A DNA stretch of 64,000 nucleotides from Actinomycetota bacterium. GTDB taxonomy: Bacteria > Actinomycetota > Geothermincolia > Geothermincolales > RBG-13-55-18. The notes under the pieces are model-generated. The model was not told where the DNA came from. It made no database searches and saw only the letters and a program-made list of their open reading frames with translations. The DNA is taken from contig JACIXB010000014.1 of the NCBI GenBank assembly GCA_014360685.1, positions 62,001-126,000 of the forward strand, given 5' to 3'. Positions 45,446-54,046 of this stretch are shown piece after piece. Numbering within the stretch: the first letter of the stretch is position 1; every line of letters begins with the position of its first letter. The translations under genes were made by a program, and so were the position numbers.

Positions 45446-45745
45446 TTACTTCTCCTGGATCTGCCTCTGCGGGCGGAACTTTGGATCCCACATGAATTCG
45501 CTGGTGTCCGTCCGTACCCGGTCGATCTCCGTGAAATGCGGGCATTCCGAGGCGTCCGTGTTGTCGAAGACCGGCTTGTTCTTGTCCCCGATCTTGATGG
45601 CCGTGCACAGCCCGTCACCCGCCGCGGAGGTCGAGTTCTGGCGAAAGTTGCTGCACATGGCGCAGGCCTTCTCCGGCATCTCCCGGCTTCCTTTGGAGAT
45701 GGCTCCCTGCAGCCACTGCTGTCGGAGCTGTTCCCAGTCGCTCAT
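45446..45745 (-). CDS. small Cys-rich subunit of the glycyl radical enzyme (BssB-like), 99 aa
   Basis: This 99-residue protein has CAMCSNFRQN near residue 28, a third Cys in GDGLCTAIK and a fourth in DASECPHFTEID, then a tail with EFMWDPKFRPQ. The C-x2-C ... C ... C-P-x-F pattern fits the 4Fe-4S-binding beta subunits of benzylsuccinate synthase-type enzymes. ATG 45745 follows AGGGGGG. A much longer open frame exists on this strand but runs antiparallel in frame to the enzyme gene and is not used. It directly follows the large subunit gene (65 bases), as small subunits do in such operons. Confidence 0.75.
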   Translation of the reverse strand: MSDWEQLRQQWLQGAISKGSREMPEKACAMCSNFRQNSTSAAGDGLCTAIKIGDKNKPVFDNTDASECPHFTEIDRVRTDTSEFMWDPKFRPQRQIQEK

Positions 45746-45810
45746 CGCTTTCCCCCCTTCTACAGCCATCGGTCCGCTCATCCACGGACTGCTTCCCGCC
45801 CCATCGATTT

Positions 45811-48303
45811 TCAGCCGCCCAGCTCCTGCACGTTGCGGGCGATTATGGTGTCCTGGGTCTTCTTGTTCAAGTCCACGAAGTGGGCGCTGTAGCCGGCGAT
45901 GCGCACGATGAGCTCGGGGTACTTCTCCGGTTCCCTCTGGGCGGCCTTCAGGGTCTCGTTGTCCACCATGTTGAACTGCACGTGGTCGATGCCCAGCTCG
46001 GCCCAGGTCTTGATGTAAGAGTGCCAGATGTGGAAGCCCTTCTCCCCGGCCAGCTGCTGCGGGGACAGCCGCTGGTTGAGCAGGGTGGCCCGAACGTCCC
46101 CGATGTGGTCTATCTTGGCCACCGAACGCAGGACGGCGGTGGGTCCCTTCTTGTCCAATCCCGCACCCGGCGAGCAACCTCCGTCGTAGAGGGTATCCCC
46201 CAGTCTCCTGCCGTTGGGCAGGGCCCACACCTTGGTGGCGTTGGTCACGTAGGCGGCGATGTTCTCCGGCAGGGGCGGCCACGGGTTGCCGGTGGGATCC
46301 TTTATCTCCCAGGAGTGTTTGGCCACGTCCCGATGGCAGCGCACGTGGATCTGGTCCACGTAATCATCGTCGTTGCCCCACTTGGGAGCGCGCACGAAGT
46401 CCATGCGCATCTCCTCGTAGCCCTCCCAGTTGGCCTTGAGGGCCTCTATGAGCTGGGCCATGGTGTATTTTTTCTCGTCGAAGACCAGCTTCTTCACCGC
46501 GGCCAGGCTGTCCCCGGTCTCCATCCAGGCGAAGAAGGTGATCCAGGAGTTGCCCCGCTCCGAGGGATGGGAGGAGTCCACGCCCAGCTCCACGCAGCGT
46601 TCGTAGAGCCCGGAGAGCAAGGGGCGGGGGTCCAGGAACTGGGCCATGTAGCGACCTCCGTTGGTGAGCTTTACCAGGGTGTCCATCATCCACTTCACCT
46701 GGGTGTACCAGGCCTGGTAGAGCTCCTCGAAGGTCTCGAACTTGGTGGCGTCCCCGGTGTGGGGGCCGAACTGCATCTGGAGCACGTTGTCGTAGCCGTC
46801 GAAAAGGGCGTATTCTATGGCCTTGGCGGCGATGATGGTGGCGTTGGCCATGCGGAAGGGCTGGCACCCCAGCTTGGTGTCCGGGCAGGGGGACATGCAG
46901 GCCTGGTGAACCCAGCGCCGCGCCTCCCGCAGAGGGTGCCGGTGCCAGTGCATGGCGTTGGTGATGAGGATGGGATCGTTGCGCATGGAAGGATATCCCA
47001 GACCCTGGCGGATGCACTCGAAGACCTGGCGCAGGGTCTGCATCCTGACGTTGGGGTGGTAGCGGAAGGCGAAGGTGGGGTTGGCCACCCGCACCAGGCG
47101 CGCCGCCTCCAACAGGCAGTCGGTCATGTCGTTGCAGGCGTCCGTCCCGTCCTCGTTGACCCCGCCCAGGGTCCACACCCAGGTGCCGGTGATGCCCTGC
47201 AGGGTGTCGCGGGCCAGCATGAGCCAGAACCACCCCACCTCGTAGCAGCGGATGAGGAATTCCCCGGCAAGGTCCAGGGCTTCCTCGCGGGTGAGGGTCT
47301 TATCCTGGTTGACGTCCTTGTCGTAGAAGGGGCCGTGCCAGTAGTCCGGTCGCGCCGGCCAGGCGCCCTCGCAGGCCTCGTAGCGGCAGGCGATCTGGAT
47401 GAAGTGGTCGAACTGCAGGGACTCGTGCAGGTGCTCCGGGGGCTTGGCCGGGACCTTCCAGCAGACCTCGGCGATGCGCAGCAGCTCCTCCTTGCGCTTG
47501 GGATCCTTTTCGAAGTGCTCGGCGATGATCTTCGCCAGGCGGCTGTAGCGGCGCGCCCAGCGGATGACCGCCTCCAGCACCACCTTCATGGACTTCCACA
47601 CGTCGAGCTTCTCGTAATAGGGGAGGTCTTCGGGATCCGGAACCTTGTTGTAGATGCGGTCCTCGGCCTCCTTGATGCGCTCGTCGATCTCGGCGATGAT
47701 ACCCTCCAGCCCCAACCGGAACATGTAGTCCCACTGCTTGGTGGCGTACCCGATGCGGGAGATGGGGAGCCCCCAACCGATCACCCCGGTGAGGAGCTTG
47801 ACGATCTCCTCCGGCGGGACCAGGTTGAAGACCTTGGCTCCCGTGGTCTGGGGGTTCCAATAGTCGCAGAGCTCGCGGATGAGCTTGAGGTTCTCCTCCA
47901 CCGGCTCGGGGATCACCGTGCGGTCGTTGTACAGGTCCTCGTTGAGCAGGAAGAGGATCTCCGGATGCCAGACGATGGTGTGAGGTCGGGACCCCAGGTA
48001 GCCCATGATCTGGGCGTGGTCCTGGATGAAAATGGTGATGTTGTCGAAGACATTGGCCAGGGCCTTGGCGTAGCGCATGCGCAGGGAGTCGTGCTCGTTG
48101 GCCTTGAAGGCCTCGGTGAAGAGCACCGCTCTCTCCAGGTCCACCTTCACGCCCGGCTGGTAACCCGAACCCTTGGCGCCCTTCTTCCACACCGCCTTGC
48201 GCAGGTAGTCCAGGCGTTTGGACCTCTTATGTTCCGCCCACCACCACCACTGCCCGCTCTTCTCGATCTCCTCGATGGTTCGCGTCTCCACTGCCGACAT
48301 CAT
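45811..48303 (-). CDS. glycyl radical enzyme, fumarate-adding (benzyl/alkylsuccinate synthase) type
   Basis: This 830-residue enzyme has the glycyl radical motif RIAGYSAHF with Gly804 and a C-terminal IIARNVQEL as in benzylsuccinate synthases. The thiyl-radical region is QACMSPCPDTKLG, with Cys469 the likely catalytic Cys. The CMSPCP-x-TK-x-G stretch followed by QPFRMANAT is the form I know from BssA/AssA rather than pyruvate formate-lyase or diol dehydratases. Other traits are FFAWMETGDSLAAVKKLVFDE and RAPKWGNDDDYVD. A start at 48300 (second Met) has a better-spaced GGGGG site. Two small Cys-rich subunits and two activases follow in the same direction, and two operator-like sites lie upstream. 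The likely reaction is radical addition of a hydrocarbon or aromatic methyl compound to fumarate; the substrate is not readable. Arylacetate decarboxylase is the main alternative. Confidence 0.85.
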   Translation of the reverse strand: MMSAVETRTIEEIEKSGQWWWWAEHKRSKRLDYLRKAVWKKGAKGSGYQPGVKVDLERAVLFTEAFKANEHDSLRMRYAKALANVFDNITIFIQDHAQIMGYLGSRPHTIVWHPEILFLLNEDLYNDRTVIPEPVEENLKLIRELCDYWNPQTTGAKVFNLVPPEEIVKLLTGVIGWGLPISRIGYATKQWDYMFRLGLEGIIAEIDERIKEAEDRIYNKVPDPEDLPYYEKLDVWKSMKVVLEAVIRWARRYSRLAKIIAEHFEKDPKRKEELLRIAEVCWKVPAKPPEHLHESLQFDHFIQIACRYEACEGAWPARPDYWHGPFYDKDVNQDKTLTREEALDLAGEFLIRCYEVGWFWLMLARDTLQGITGTWVWTLGGVNEDGTDACNDMTDCLLEAARLVRVANPTFAFRYHPNVRMQTLRQVFECIRQGLGYPSMRNDPILITNAMHWHRHPLREARRWVHQACMSPCPDTKLGCQPFRMANATIIAAKAIEYALFDGYDNVLQMQFGPHTGDATKFETFEELYQAWYTQVKWMMDTLVKLTNGGRYMAQFLDPRPLLSGLYERCVELGVDSSHPSERGNSWITFFAWMETGDSLAAVKKLVFDEKKYTMAQLIEALKANWEGYEEMRMDFVRAPKWGNDDDYVDQIHVRCHRDVAKHSWEIKDPTGNPWPPLPENIAAYVTNATKVWALPNGRRLGDTLYDGGCSPGAGLDKKGPTAVLRSVAKIDHIGDVRATLLNQRLSPQQLAGEKGFHIWHSYIKTWAELGIDHVQFNMVDNETLKAAQREPEKYPELIVRIAGYSAHFVDLNKKTQDTIIARNVQELGG

Positions 48304-48649
48304 CTACCCCCTTACTATTCACGGTTGCCCCCGGCTTGTGAAAGCAACGGACTTTCCGTTTTGCCGTCAGAGCCCCTTCTCTACCCGAGCCTCATCCCCC
48401 CTTCCCATCGCCCCTCGTAGTCGCCGCTCTCCTGCTTTCGGGTTTCAGGATGCGGTGATTGCCCGCGAGCATAAGTGCCGAGGCAGACCTGGCTGCCTTC
48501 CTCCCCTTTCCTAAGGGGGCCCGCTTTCGCGCCTCCCTGGACGGAAGCCGACCGCCGAAGAACCCTCCCGTGCCTTCGGCTGAAGTGCGAATGTTGCCGC
48601 GATGGGTGCGTATGGTGATACGGGCAAGTTTCCGATTCCTGGTGAAAAT
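48304..48649. other. leader region of the glycyl radical enzyme operon
   Basis: This is a 346-base leader between the enzyme start and the AT-rich promoter island. I see no small gene or clear hairpin in it. Confidence 0.4.
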
Positions 48650-48670
48650 CAGTTCACGAATTTTAAAGTA
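48650..48670. promoter_or_regulatory. operator-like site C upstream of the glycyl radical enzyme
   Basis: CAGTTCA (48650-48656) and TAAAGTA (48664-48670) are separated by 7 bases and match the shared pattern AAGTTYA-N7-TRAACTT in 11 of 14 arm positions. On the minus strand a TAAAAT -10-like box overlaps it, so binding would block transcription of the enzyme operon. Confidence 0.55.
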
Positions 48671-48748
48671 ATTATTTGCACTGTTATTTTAGTAACCGGT
48701 TAATATAATTCGTCATATTGCCTTATCGACAGCCATCAATTTGAGGTT

Positions 48749-48769
48749 AATTTTAGTAAAAGTGAACGA
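48749..48769. promoter_or_regulatory. operator-like site D upstream of the glycyl radical enzyme
   Basis: AATTTTA (48749-48755) and TGAACGA (48763-48769) are separated by 7 bases, 11 of 14 arm positions matching. The core TTTAGTAAAAGTGAAC is within two bases of the corresponding 16-mers at site B and, read on the minus strand, at site G (mutase). It lies 99 bases upstream of site C in the same AT-rich island (48640-48790). Confidence 0.55.
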
Positions 48770-48939
48770 AATTTTCAAGACCTTTTTTGGAGTTCGTGCT
48801 CCCGTTTTCGGGAGCCCTTTCTACCCGTGTATCCATCGGGGATTTCGGGGGGAAATGGAATGGCCCCAATACCGAGGGCCTCCGCCCGCGTAGTGGGAAG
48901 GGGGTAAGTGGATATGAGGGGAAATGGCCCGCCCGCCCC

Positions 48940-49740
48940 TCACTTCCCCTTGAACACCGGATCCCGCTTCTCGCGGAAGGCGGCGATGCCCTCCCGGGCG
49001 TCCTCGCTGGCCAGGGCCCGGCCCATGATGGAGTTTATCTCCTCCCGCTCCTCCGGGCTTATGTCCCGCAAGGGGGTTAGCATCTTGAGCACGCGCTTGT
49101 GTCCGGATACGGAGAGGGGGGCGTTGGAGGCGATGCGGCGGGCCAGGTCCTGGGTGAAGGATTCCAGCTCCTCCTCCGGGACCAGGTAGTCCAGCATCCC
49201 CATGGCGTAGGCCTCCCGGGCCTCGAAGAGCTCCGCGGTGAGGAAGACCTTCTTGGTGACCGCGTATCCCAGGTTGCGGATGAAGCGGTGGAGGCCCTCC
49301 GGCGGATAGACGATCCCCAGCCTGGCCGGGGGCATGCCCATGCGGCACCCCTCGGCGCCCACGCGGAGGTCGCAGGCCATGCTGGTCTCGCAGCCCGCTC
49401 CCACGCAATAGCCCCGGATCATGGCGATGACCGGGAAGGGGGAGTCCTCTATGGCCTCCAGCCCGTACTGCAGGGGCCCCTTGGACTGGATCTCCTTCTG
49501 GAGCTCCTCGGGCAGGCCCTCCGGGAGGGCGGTGAGGTCCATGCCCGCGGAGAAGGCCTTGTCCCCCGCCCCCCGCAGGACGGCGCAGCGCACCTTCCCC
49601 TCCTGTGCCAGCTCCTTCAGGGTGCGGGCCAGGGAGATGAGCACGGAAACGGAGAGGGCGTTCCTCCTCTGCGGCCTGTTGATGGTCAGGAAGGCCAGGG
49701 GCTCTCTTATCTCCACGAGCAGTTCGGCCTCTTCGTTCAC
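48940..49740 (-). CDS. crotonase-fold protein, methylmalonyl-CoA-decarboxylase-like
   Basis: This 266-residue crotonase-superfamily protein has the oxyanion-hole segments KAFSAGMDLTALPEG (about 61-75) and GYCVGAGCETSMACDLRV (about 110-127). The second catalytic Glu of enoyl-CoA hydratase (the PE-x-x-LG motif) is replaced by MPPARLGIVYPPEG. From about residue 134 to the end it aligns closely with E. coli methylmalonyl-CoA decarboxylase YgfG as I recall it: Tyr145 falls on the catalytic Tyr140, and the ends EKRDPVFKGK and EKRKPNF-type agree. His66 of YgfG is Met67 here. It lies between the glycyl radical enzyme and the acyl-CoA synthetase. In this context an alkylmalonyl-CoA decarboxylase is the attractive reading; a plain enoyl-CoA hydratase is the fallback. 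Confidence 0.8.
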   Translation of the reverse strand: MNEEAELLVEIREPLAFLTINRPQRRNALSVSVLISLARTLKELAQEGKVRCAVLRGAGDKAFSAGMDLTALPEGLPEELQKEIQSKGPLQYGLEAIEDSPFPVIAMIRGYCVGAGCETSMACDLRVGAEGCRMGMPPARLGIVYPPEGLHRFIRNLGYAVTKKVFLTAELFEAREAYAMGMLDYLVPEEELESFTQDLARRIASNAPLSVSGHKRVLKMLTPLRDISPEEREEINSIMGRALASEDAREGIAAFREKRDPVFKGK

Positions 49741-49898
49741 CTTTCACCTCCGGAACGGGAATCGAGGGGTCCGAGCGGTGGACCCCGGGTTATCCGGCCA
49801 TCCCAAAGCGGGCATCATACATCATAGCAGAACCGAGGGCTGCCGGACCGAGCGGCAGGGACCCTCTCCCGAGGGAGGCCGGCTGCTTTCCGTCATCC

Positions 49899-51443
49899 TC
49901 AGGCGCCGCCGTACATCTTGCGCAGCTCCTTTTTGAGGATCTTGCCGGTGAGGGTGCGGGGGATGGCCTCCACGAAGGTGATCTTCTTGGGTATCTTGTA
50001 GCGGGCCAGCTTCCCCTGGCAGAAGGCCTCCATCTCTTCCATGGTGAGGGGGTCTTGGGGGTCCTCCAAAAGGACCAGGGCGTGTCCCACCTCCCCCCAT
50101 TTCTCATCCGGCATGCCGATGACCGCCACGTCCTTTACCTTGGGGTGTTCCATGAGGACCTTCTCCACCTCGGCGGGGTAGATGTTCTCACCTCCGGAGA
50201 TGATCATGTCCTTCTTGCGGTCCACCACGTAGATGTAACCGTCCTCGTCCACCGTGGCCAGGTCCCCGTAGTGGAACCAGCCGCCCTTCATGGCCTCCGC
50301 GGTCTCCTCGGGCATGTTCCAGTAGCCCAGCATGACGTAGGGGCCCCGGGTGCAGATCTCCCCCACCTCCCCGGAGCCCGGCGTGACCTCCGTACCGTCC
50401 TCCTTGAGCACCTTGACCTCGGCGTGGAACATGGGGATGCCCGCGCTTCCGATCTTTTCCATGTTGGAGCAGGAGAGGACGATGGAGGTCTCCGTGCACC
50501 CGAAGACCTGGATGAGCAGAGGCACCTTCATCTTCTCCACGATGCGGTCCAGAAGCTCCCTCGAGGCGGGGGCCCCGCCTATGCCCACCCCCTTGAGGGA
50601 GCTCAGGTCGTACTTCTCGAATCCCAGGACGTCGAGCATCATCTGGAGCATGGTGGGCACGGCCCCGAAGTGGGTGACCCGGTGGCGTTCGATCAGGGAG
50701 AGGGCCTCCTCGGGGTTCCAGAATCTCTGGAAGATTATGGTGCCCCCCACGTAGAAGGTGGGCATGGTGATGATGTTCAGCCCCCCGGAGTGGAAGAGGG
50801 GTATGGAGACCAGGGAGACCGCGGTGAGGTCGAAGAGCAGCTCCAGGGCGTCGTTGAAGGTGTTCCAGAAGGTCTTGCGGTGGGGAAGCACGGCTCCCTT
50901 GGCCCTCCCGGTGGTCCCCGAGGTGTACATGATCATCTGGGGGTCCTCCATGTCCGGGGGCTCGGGGACCTCCGGTTCCCCCTCCCCGAAGCCCGAGAGC
51001 CACTCCTCGTACGGGGCGCTGAAGTCGGGCACCGGATCGCCCGCCGTGGCCAGCACCTCCACGGGCTCGCGGTAAAGCTCCCGCAGCTGCCCCACGGTTC
51101 CCGAGAACTCGGGGTGGAAGAAGAAGGCCCGGGGGTTGGTGTCGGTGAAGATCCACTGCAGCTCCTGGGGGGTCAGGCGGAAGTTGAGGGGGATGAAGAT
51201 GAAGCCCGTCTTCGCGCAGGCGAAATAGACCTCCATGAACTCGATGGAGTTGAATAAGAGGGCGGCCACCCGGTCGCCCTTCCTCAGTCCCGCCTGGAGG
51301 AGCCCGTTGGCCACCTGGTTGACGCGGCGGTTGAACTCCGTGAAGGTCAGGGAGCGGTCGCCGCTTACGAAGGCCGTTTTGTCCTTGGTCAGGGGAAAGA
51401 CGGCCCTCTTGGTCGCCCAGTTGCCCACGTTCATCGCTTTCAC
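49899..51443 (-). CDS. class I acyl-CoA synthetase (AMP-forming)
   Basis: This 514-residue ligase activates an acid with ATP and CoA. It has the AMP-binding motif MYTSGTTGRAKGAVLPHR near residue 170, the A5 region QVFGCTETSIVLS, YHYGDLATVDEDGYI-like FHYGDLATVDEDGYIYVVDRKKD, and the C-terminal GGENIYPAEVEKVLMEHP with Lys in PRTLTGKILKKELR. It sits in the pathway region with an operator-like site over its promoter. In alkylsuccinate degradation such a ligase (AssK) makes the CoA ester of the fumarate adduct; this is the inferred role. Fatty-acid or aryl-acid ligase cannot be excluded. Confidence 0.93.
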   Translation of the reverse strand: MKAMNVGNWATKRAVFPLTKDKTAFVSGDRSLTFTEFNRRVNQVANGLLQAGLRKGDRVAALLFNSIEFMEVYFACAKTGFIFIPLNFRLTPQELQWIFTDTNPRAFFFHPEFSGTVGQLRELYREPVEVLATAGDPVPDFSAPYEEWLSGFGEGEPEVPEPPDMEDPQMIMYTSGTTGRAKGAVLPHRKTFWNTFNDALELLFDLTAVSLVSIPLFHSGGLNIITMPTFYVGGTIIFQRFWNPEEALSLIERHRVTHFGAVPTMLQMMLDVLGFEKYDLSSLKGVGIGGAPASRELLDRIVEKMKVPLLIQVFGCTETSIVLSCSNMEKIGSAGIPMFHAEVKVLKEDGTEVTPGSGEVGEICTRGPYVMLGYWNMPEETAEAMKGGWFHYGDLATVDEDGYIYVVDRKKDMIISGGENIYPAEVEKVLMEHPKVKDVAVIGMPDEKWGEVGHALVLLEDPQDPLTMEEMEAFCQGKLARYKIPKKITFVEAIPRTLTGKILKKELRKMYGGA

Positions 51444-51619
51444 CCCCGTTCTTTCCGTGCACGGTGTCCGTGACGCGGCCCCATGCGGTAAGGATGGGAA
51501 GACCTGAGCCTTTCCGCAGCGCGTGAGGTATATTGCGTAATTGTTGCGTCGAGTACCCCGTGTAGTGCAGCGATACTTATGCCGGCAGCCTTCCCCTCCT
51601 CCCGCAGGCCACGCAAAGC

Positions 51620-51651
51620 ATTATGCAATAGGGTTCACTGTTTGTAAAGTA
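51620..51651 (-). promoter_or_regulatory. acyl-CoA synthetase promoter under operator-like site E
   Basis: On the minus strand -35 TTTACA runs from 51648 to 51643, followed by exactly 17 bases and -10 CATAAT from 51625 to 51620. The inverted repeat GGGTTCA (51631-51637) and TAAAGTA (51645-51651), N7 spacer, lies over the -35 and spacer. It matches 10 of 14 arm positions of the shared pattern and is well placed for repression. Confidence 0.6.
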
Positions 51652-51784
51652 GCGAGTGCGGGATAATGGTATAGAGAATGGTTCGGCAGCTTGTGGAGCG
51701 GCTGTTATTCTGCTTCAAAAAAGGGAAAACGCAAACTGGACCTGTGGCTTTACGCCCGTTGGAAACTTTGGTATCATCGACATT

Positions 51785-51809
51785 AACTTAATAGGGTATG
51801 AACTATAAT
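51785..51809 (+). promoter_or_regulatory. MmgE/PrpD gene promoter and operator-like site F
   Basis: AACTTAA (51785-51791) and TGAACTA (51799-51805) with 7 bases between match 11 of 14 arm positions and abut a perfect -10 TATAAT at 51804-51809. The preceding GACATTAA is also shared with site A at 32407-32414. Confidence 0.55.
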
Positions 51810-51840
51810 TCCGGCTTGCAAACCAGGGGATTCGATGCCC

Positions 51841-52004
51841 GTGTCGGCATTTGTGGGGCGGGGAAGGCGCGTAAAAGGCTCGTCGGCAGGATTGGTTTTG
51901 GACGGATAGGAACTCAGGTCTCCAGCCTCGAGATGCAGGGGATCCATTTTCGGTGTCGGCATTTGTGGGGCAGGGAAGGCGTGGGAAAGGCTCGTCGGCA
52001 GGAT
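51841..52004. repeat. 52-base direct repeat in the leader of the MmgE/PrpD gene
   Basis: Copy 1 (51841-51892) and copy 2 (51953-52004) share GTGTCGGCATTTGTGGGGC at the start and GGCTCGTCGGCAGGAT at the end, with about four mismatches over 52 bases. Weaker similarity extends some 35 bases upstream of each copy. The second copy ends 20 bases before the start codon and covers part of the leader. Confidence 0.75.
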
Positions 52005-52024
52005 GAGGTTAAGGGGGGATAAGG

Positions 52025-53386
52025 ATGAACGAGCTCATGGAGGTGGGCAGGTTCGTATGCGGGTTGAGGTACGAGGACCTTCCCGGGGAGGTAGTGGAGG
52101 CGGCCAAGCTCCCCATCATGGACTGCCTGGGAGTTACGGTGGCCGGCCTCGAGGACGAGGGTTCTCGCATAGCCGCCGAGTGGGTTGAAGCCCTGAACGC
52201 CCGGGAGGAGGCCACCGTCTTTTTCGGTTTCAAGCGCAGCGCCGCTCCGCTGGCGGCCCTGGCCAACGGCACGGCCGCCCACGCCCTGGACTACGACGAC
52301 GTGAGCTTCCGCATGATGGGCCATCCCTCCGTGGCCCTGGTCCCGGCCATCATCTCCCTGGGCGAGGTCCTCTGCTCGACGGGGAAGGCATGCCTGCTTT
52401 CCTACGTGGCCGGCCTGGAGGTGGCGGCCAAGGTAGGAGCGGCCCTGGGAGGGAATTCCTATATGCTGGGCTGGCACCATACCAGCACCTTGGGAGTCCT
52501 GGGGGCGGCGGCCTCCTGCGGGAAGCTCATGGGGCTGGACGAGGAGAAGATGGCCCATGCCCTGGGCATCTCCTGCTCCCTGGCCATGGGCATCCGGGCC
52601 AACTTCGGCACCATGACCAAGCCGTTGCACGCGGGCGTGGCGGCCATGAACGGCGTCATGGCCGCCCAGCTGGCCTCCCGGGGATTTACCGCCAACCCCG
52701 ATGCCCTCTACGGGGAGAACGGGTTCGCCCGCGCTTTCACCTCCGACCTGGACAAGGCGGAGGAACTCCTCAAGACCCTGGGCAAGCCCTACGAACTCCT
52801 TGACCCCGGCTTGTCCTTCAAACCCTATCCCTGTTGCCGTGGTCCCCAGGGGGCCATCGACGCCGCCTTGGCGGCCAGGGAGGAATGGAAGAAAATGGGA
52901 GATATCGACCCCTCCGATGTGGAGCGGGTGGAGTGCCGGGTCCCCTCCTGGCTGCGTTCGGTGCTCGTCTATCACGAGCCCAAGACGGGGACGGAAGGCA
53001 AGTTCAGCCTGGAATTCTGCGTGGCCGCAGCCCTGCTGGAGGGCAAGGTGGGGGTCGGGCAGTTCCGGGACGAGGTGGTCACCTCCGTCCCGGTGGTGGA
53101 GATCATCCGCCGCTTCGACTGGCAGGACCTGGAAGGGGAGATCACCAGCCCCTTCGCCTCCGAGGTGGTGGTGCACCTCAAGTCCGGCCGAAGGGCGGTG
53201 GGAAAGGCGGAGAAACCCCTGGGAGAGCCGGGGAACCCCATGAGCGAGGAGCAGATCCGTGACAAATACCGCGAATGCGTGGGGAGCATCCTGGGCTATG
53301 GGATAGCCGACGCCACTCTGGAGATGCTTGCGGGTCTGGAACGCCTGGAGGACGTCAACCGCCTGATCCAGGCCTACCGGGGATGA
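52025..53386 (+). CDS. MmgE/PrpD-family protein
   Basis: This 453-residue protein has the MmgE/PrpD fold of 2-methylcitrate dehydratase and cis-aconitate decarboxylase. Visible are the early IMDCLGVTVAGLEDEGSRIA, the conserved ANGTAAHALDYDDVSFRMMG and HPSVALVPAIISLGE, AAASCGKLMGLDEEKMAHALGI and KPLHAGVAAMNGVMAAQLA near residue 200. ATG 52025 follows AAGGGGGG. It is alone on the plus strand amid minus-strand pathway genes, with site F over its promoter. It may process a C4-C7 tricarboxylate or a related dicarboxylate produced by the pathway. No other methylcitrate-cycle gene is present to support that cycle. Confidence 0.88.
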   Translation: MNELMEVGRFVCGLRYEDLPGEVVEAAKLPIMDCLGVTVAGLEDEGSRIAAEWVEALNAREEATVFFGFKRSAAPLAALANGTAAHALDYDDVSFRMMGHPSVALVPAIISLGEVLCSTGKACLLSYVAGLEVAAKVGAALGGNSYMLGWHHTSTLGVLGAAASCGKLMGLDEEKMAHALGISCSLAMGIRANFGTMTKPLHAGVAAMNGVMAAQLASRGFTANPDALYGENGFARAFTSDLDKAEELLKTLGKPYELLDPGLSFKPYPCCRGPQGAIDAALAAREEWKKMGDIDPSDVERVECRVPSWLRSVLVYHEPKTGTEGKFSLEFCVAAALLEGKVGVGQFRDEVVTSVPVVEIIRRFDWQDLEGEITSPFASEVVVHLKSGRRAVGKAEKPLGEPGNPMSEEQIRDKYRECVGSILGYGIADATLEMLAGLERLEDVNRLIQAYRG

Positions 53387-53443
53387 GTCTCCGGCGGTTA
53401 CCCCGTCCTGGATCACTTGCGCCGGGTTTCGCCCCTACGGGGT

Positions 53444-53872
53444 CTACGAGGGTTCCCCGGCGGGTTCTCCCAGCCTGGAGCGGATGAAATCGGCCACCTG
53501 GGAGATGTAGGTCCCGGAGACGAAGACCTCGGCCACGCCCATCTCCTTGAGTTTGGGGATGTCCTCCGGCGGGATGATGCCCCCCACCAGGACCATCTTG
53601 TCCTCCACCCCCTTCTCCCGGAGAAGGGACATCACGCGCCGCACGATACTCAGGTGGGCACCGGAGAGGATGGAGAGGCCGATGACGTCCACGTCCTCGT
53701 CCACGGCGGCGTTGACGATCTCCTCCGGTGTCCGTCTCAGGCCGGTGTAGATGACCTCGAAACCCTCGTCCTTGAGGCCGTAGGCTATGACCTTGGCCCC
53801 CTGGTCGTGGCCGTCCAGCCCGGGCTTGGCGATGAGCACCCGTATGACCTTGCCCTCCGTCTTCGAAGCCAT
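53444..53872 (-). CDS. B12-binding subunit of a methylmalonyl-CoA-mutase-type enzyme
   Basis: This 142-residue protein is a lone cobalamin-binding Rossmann domain. It has the D-x-H-x-x-G motif in [15 protein letters not shown] near residue 20, [15 protein letters not shown] near 67 and [19 protein letters not shown] near 95, the second and third B12-binding loops. In split mutases (Mcm, Icm, Hcm type) this subunit pairs with a separate large subunit, here at 56433. The radical-SAM gene lies between them, and all three run in the same direction. It should bind adenosylcobalamin and deliver the radical for carbon-skeleton rearrangement. Confidence 0.93.
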   Translation of the reverse strand: MASKTEGKVIRVLIAKPGLDGHDQGAKVIAYGLKDEGFEVIYTGLRRTPEEIVNAAVDEDVDVIGLSILSGAHLSIVRRVMSLLREKGVEDKMVLVGGIIPPEDIPKLKEMGVAEVFVSGTYISQVADFIRSRLGEPAGEPS

Positions 53873-54046
53873 GCGCCACCTCCTCTTTCCTGTTCCTTCC
53901 CGCGCTCCCGTTTCTCCATCCGCGTTTCGCGCTTTTTAATGGGGCAGCGAGGTCGGCCCGCCTGCAGGCCTTCCCGTCTTTTCCCGCGCTGCCTGCATTC
54001 CACCTCCTTGCATCCTATTCCTTCGTCCGTTCCACCCGCCTAGCTC

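Noticed and set aside
45446-46282. A 278-codon frame that extends the 99-residue small subunit upstream into the enzyme gene
   Set aside because: The extension is an alternative frame of the glycyl radical enzyme; the ribosome binding site and Cys-rich domain support the short start at 45745.
45880-48420. An 846-codon open frame on the plus strand opposite the glycyl radical enzyme
   Set aside because: It is an antisense shadow caused by GC-rich codon use; its translation is low-complexity Val/Gly/Leu/His-rich sequence without motifs, while the minus-strand gene has clear family motifs.
48672-48720. A third operator-like site between sites C and D, around TTTTAGTAACCGG
   Set aside because: The left part resembles the motif but the right arm does not match at the 7-base spacing.
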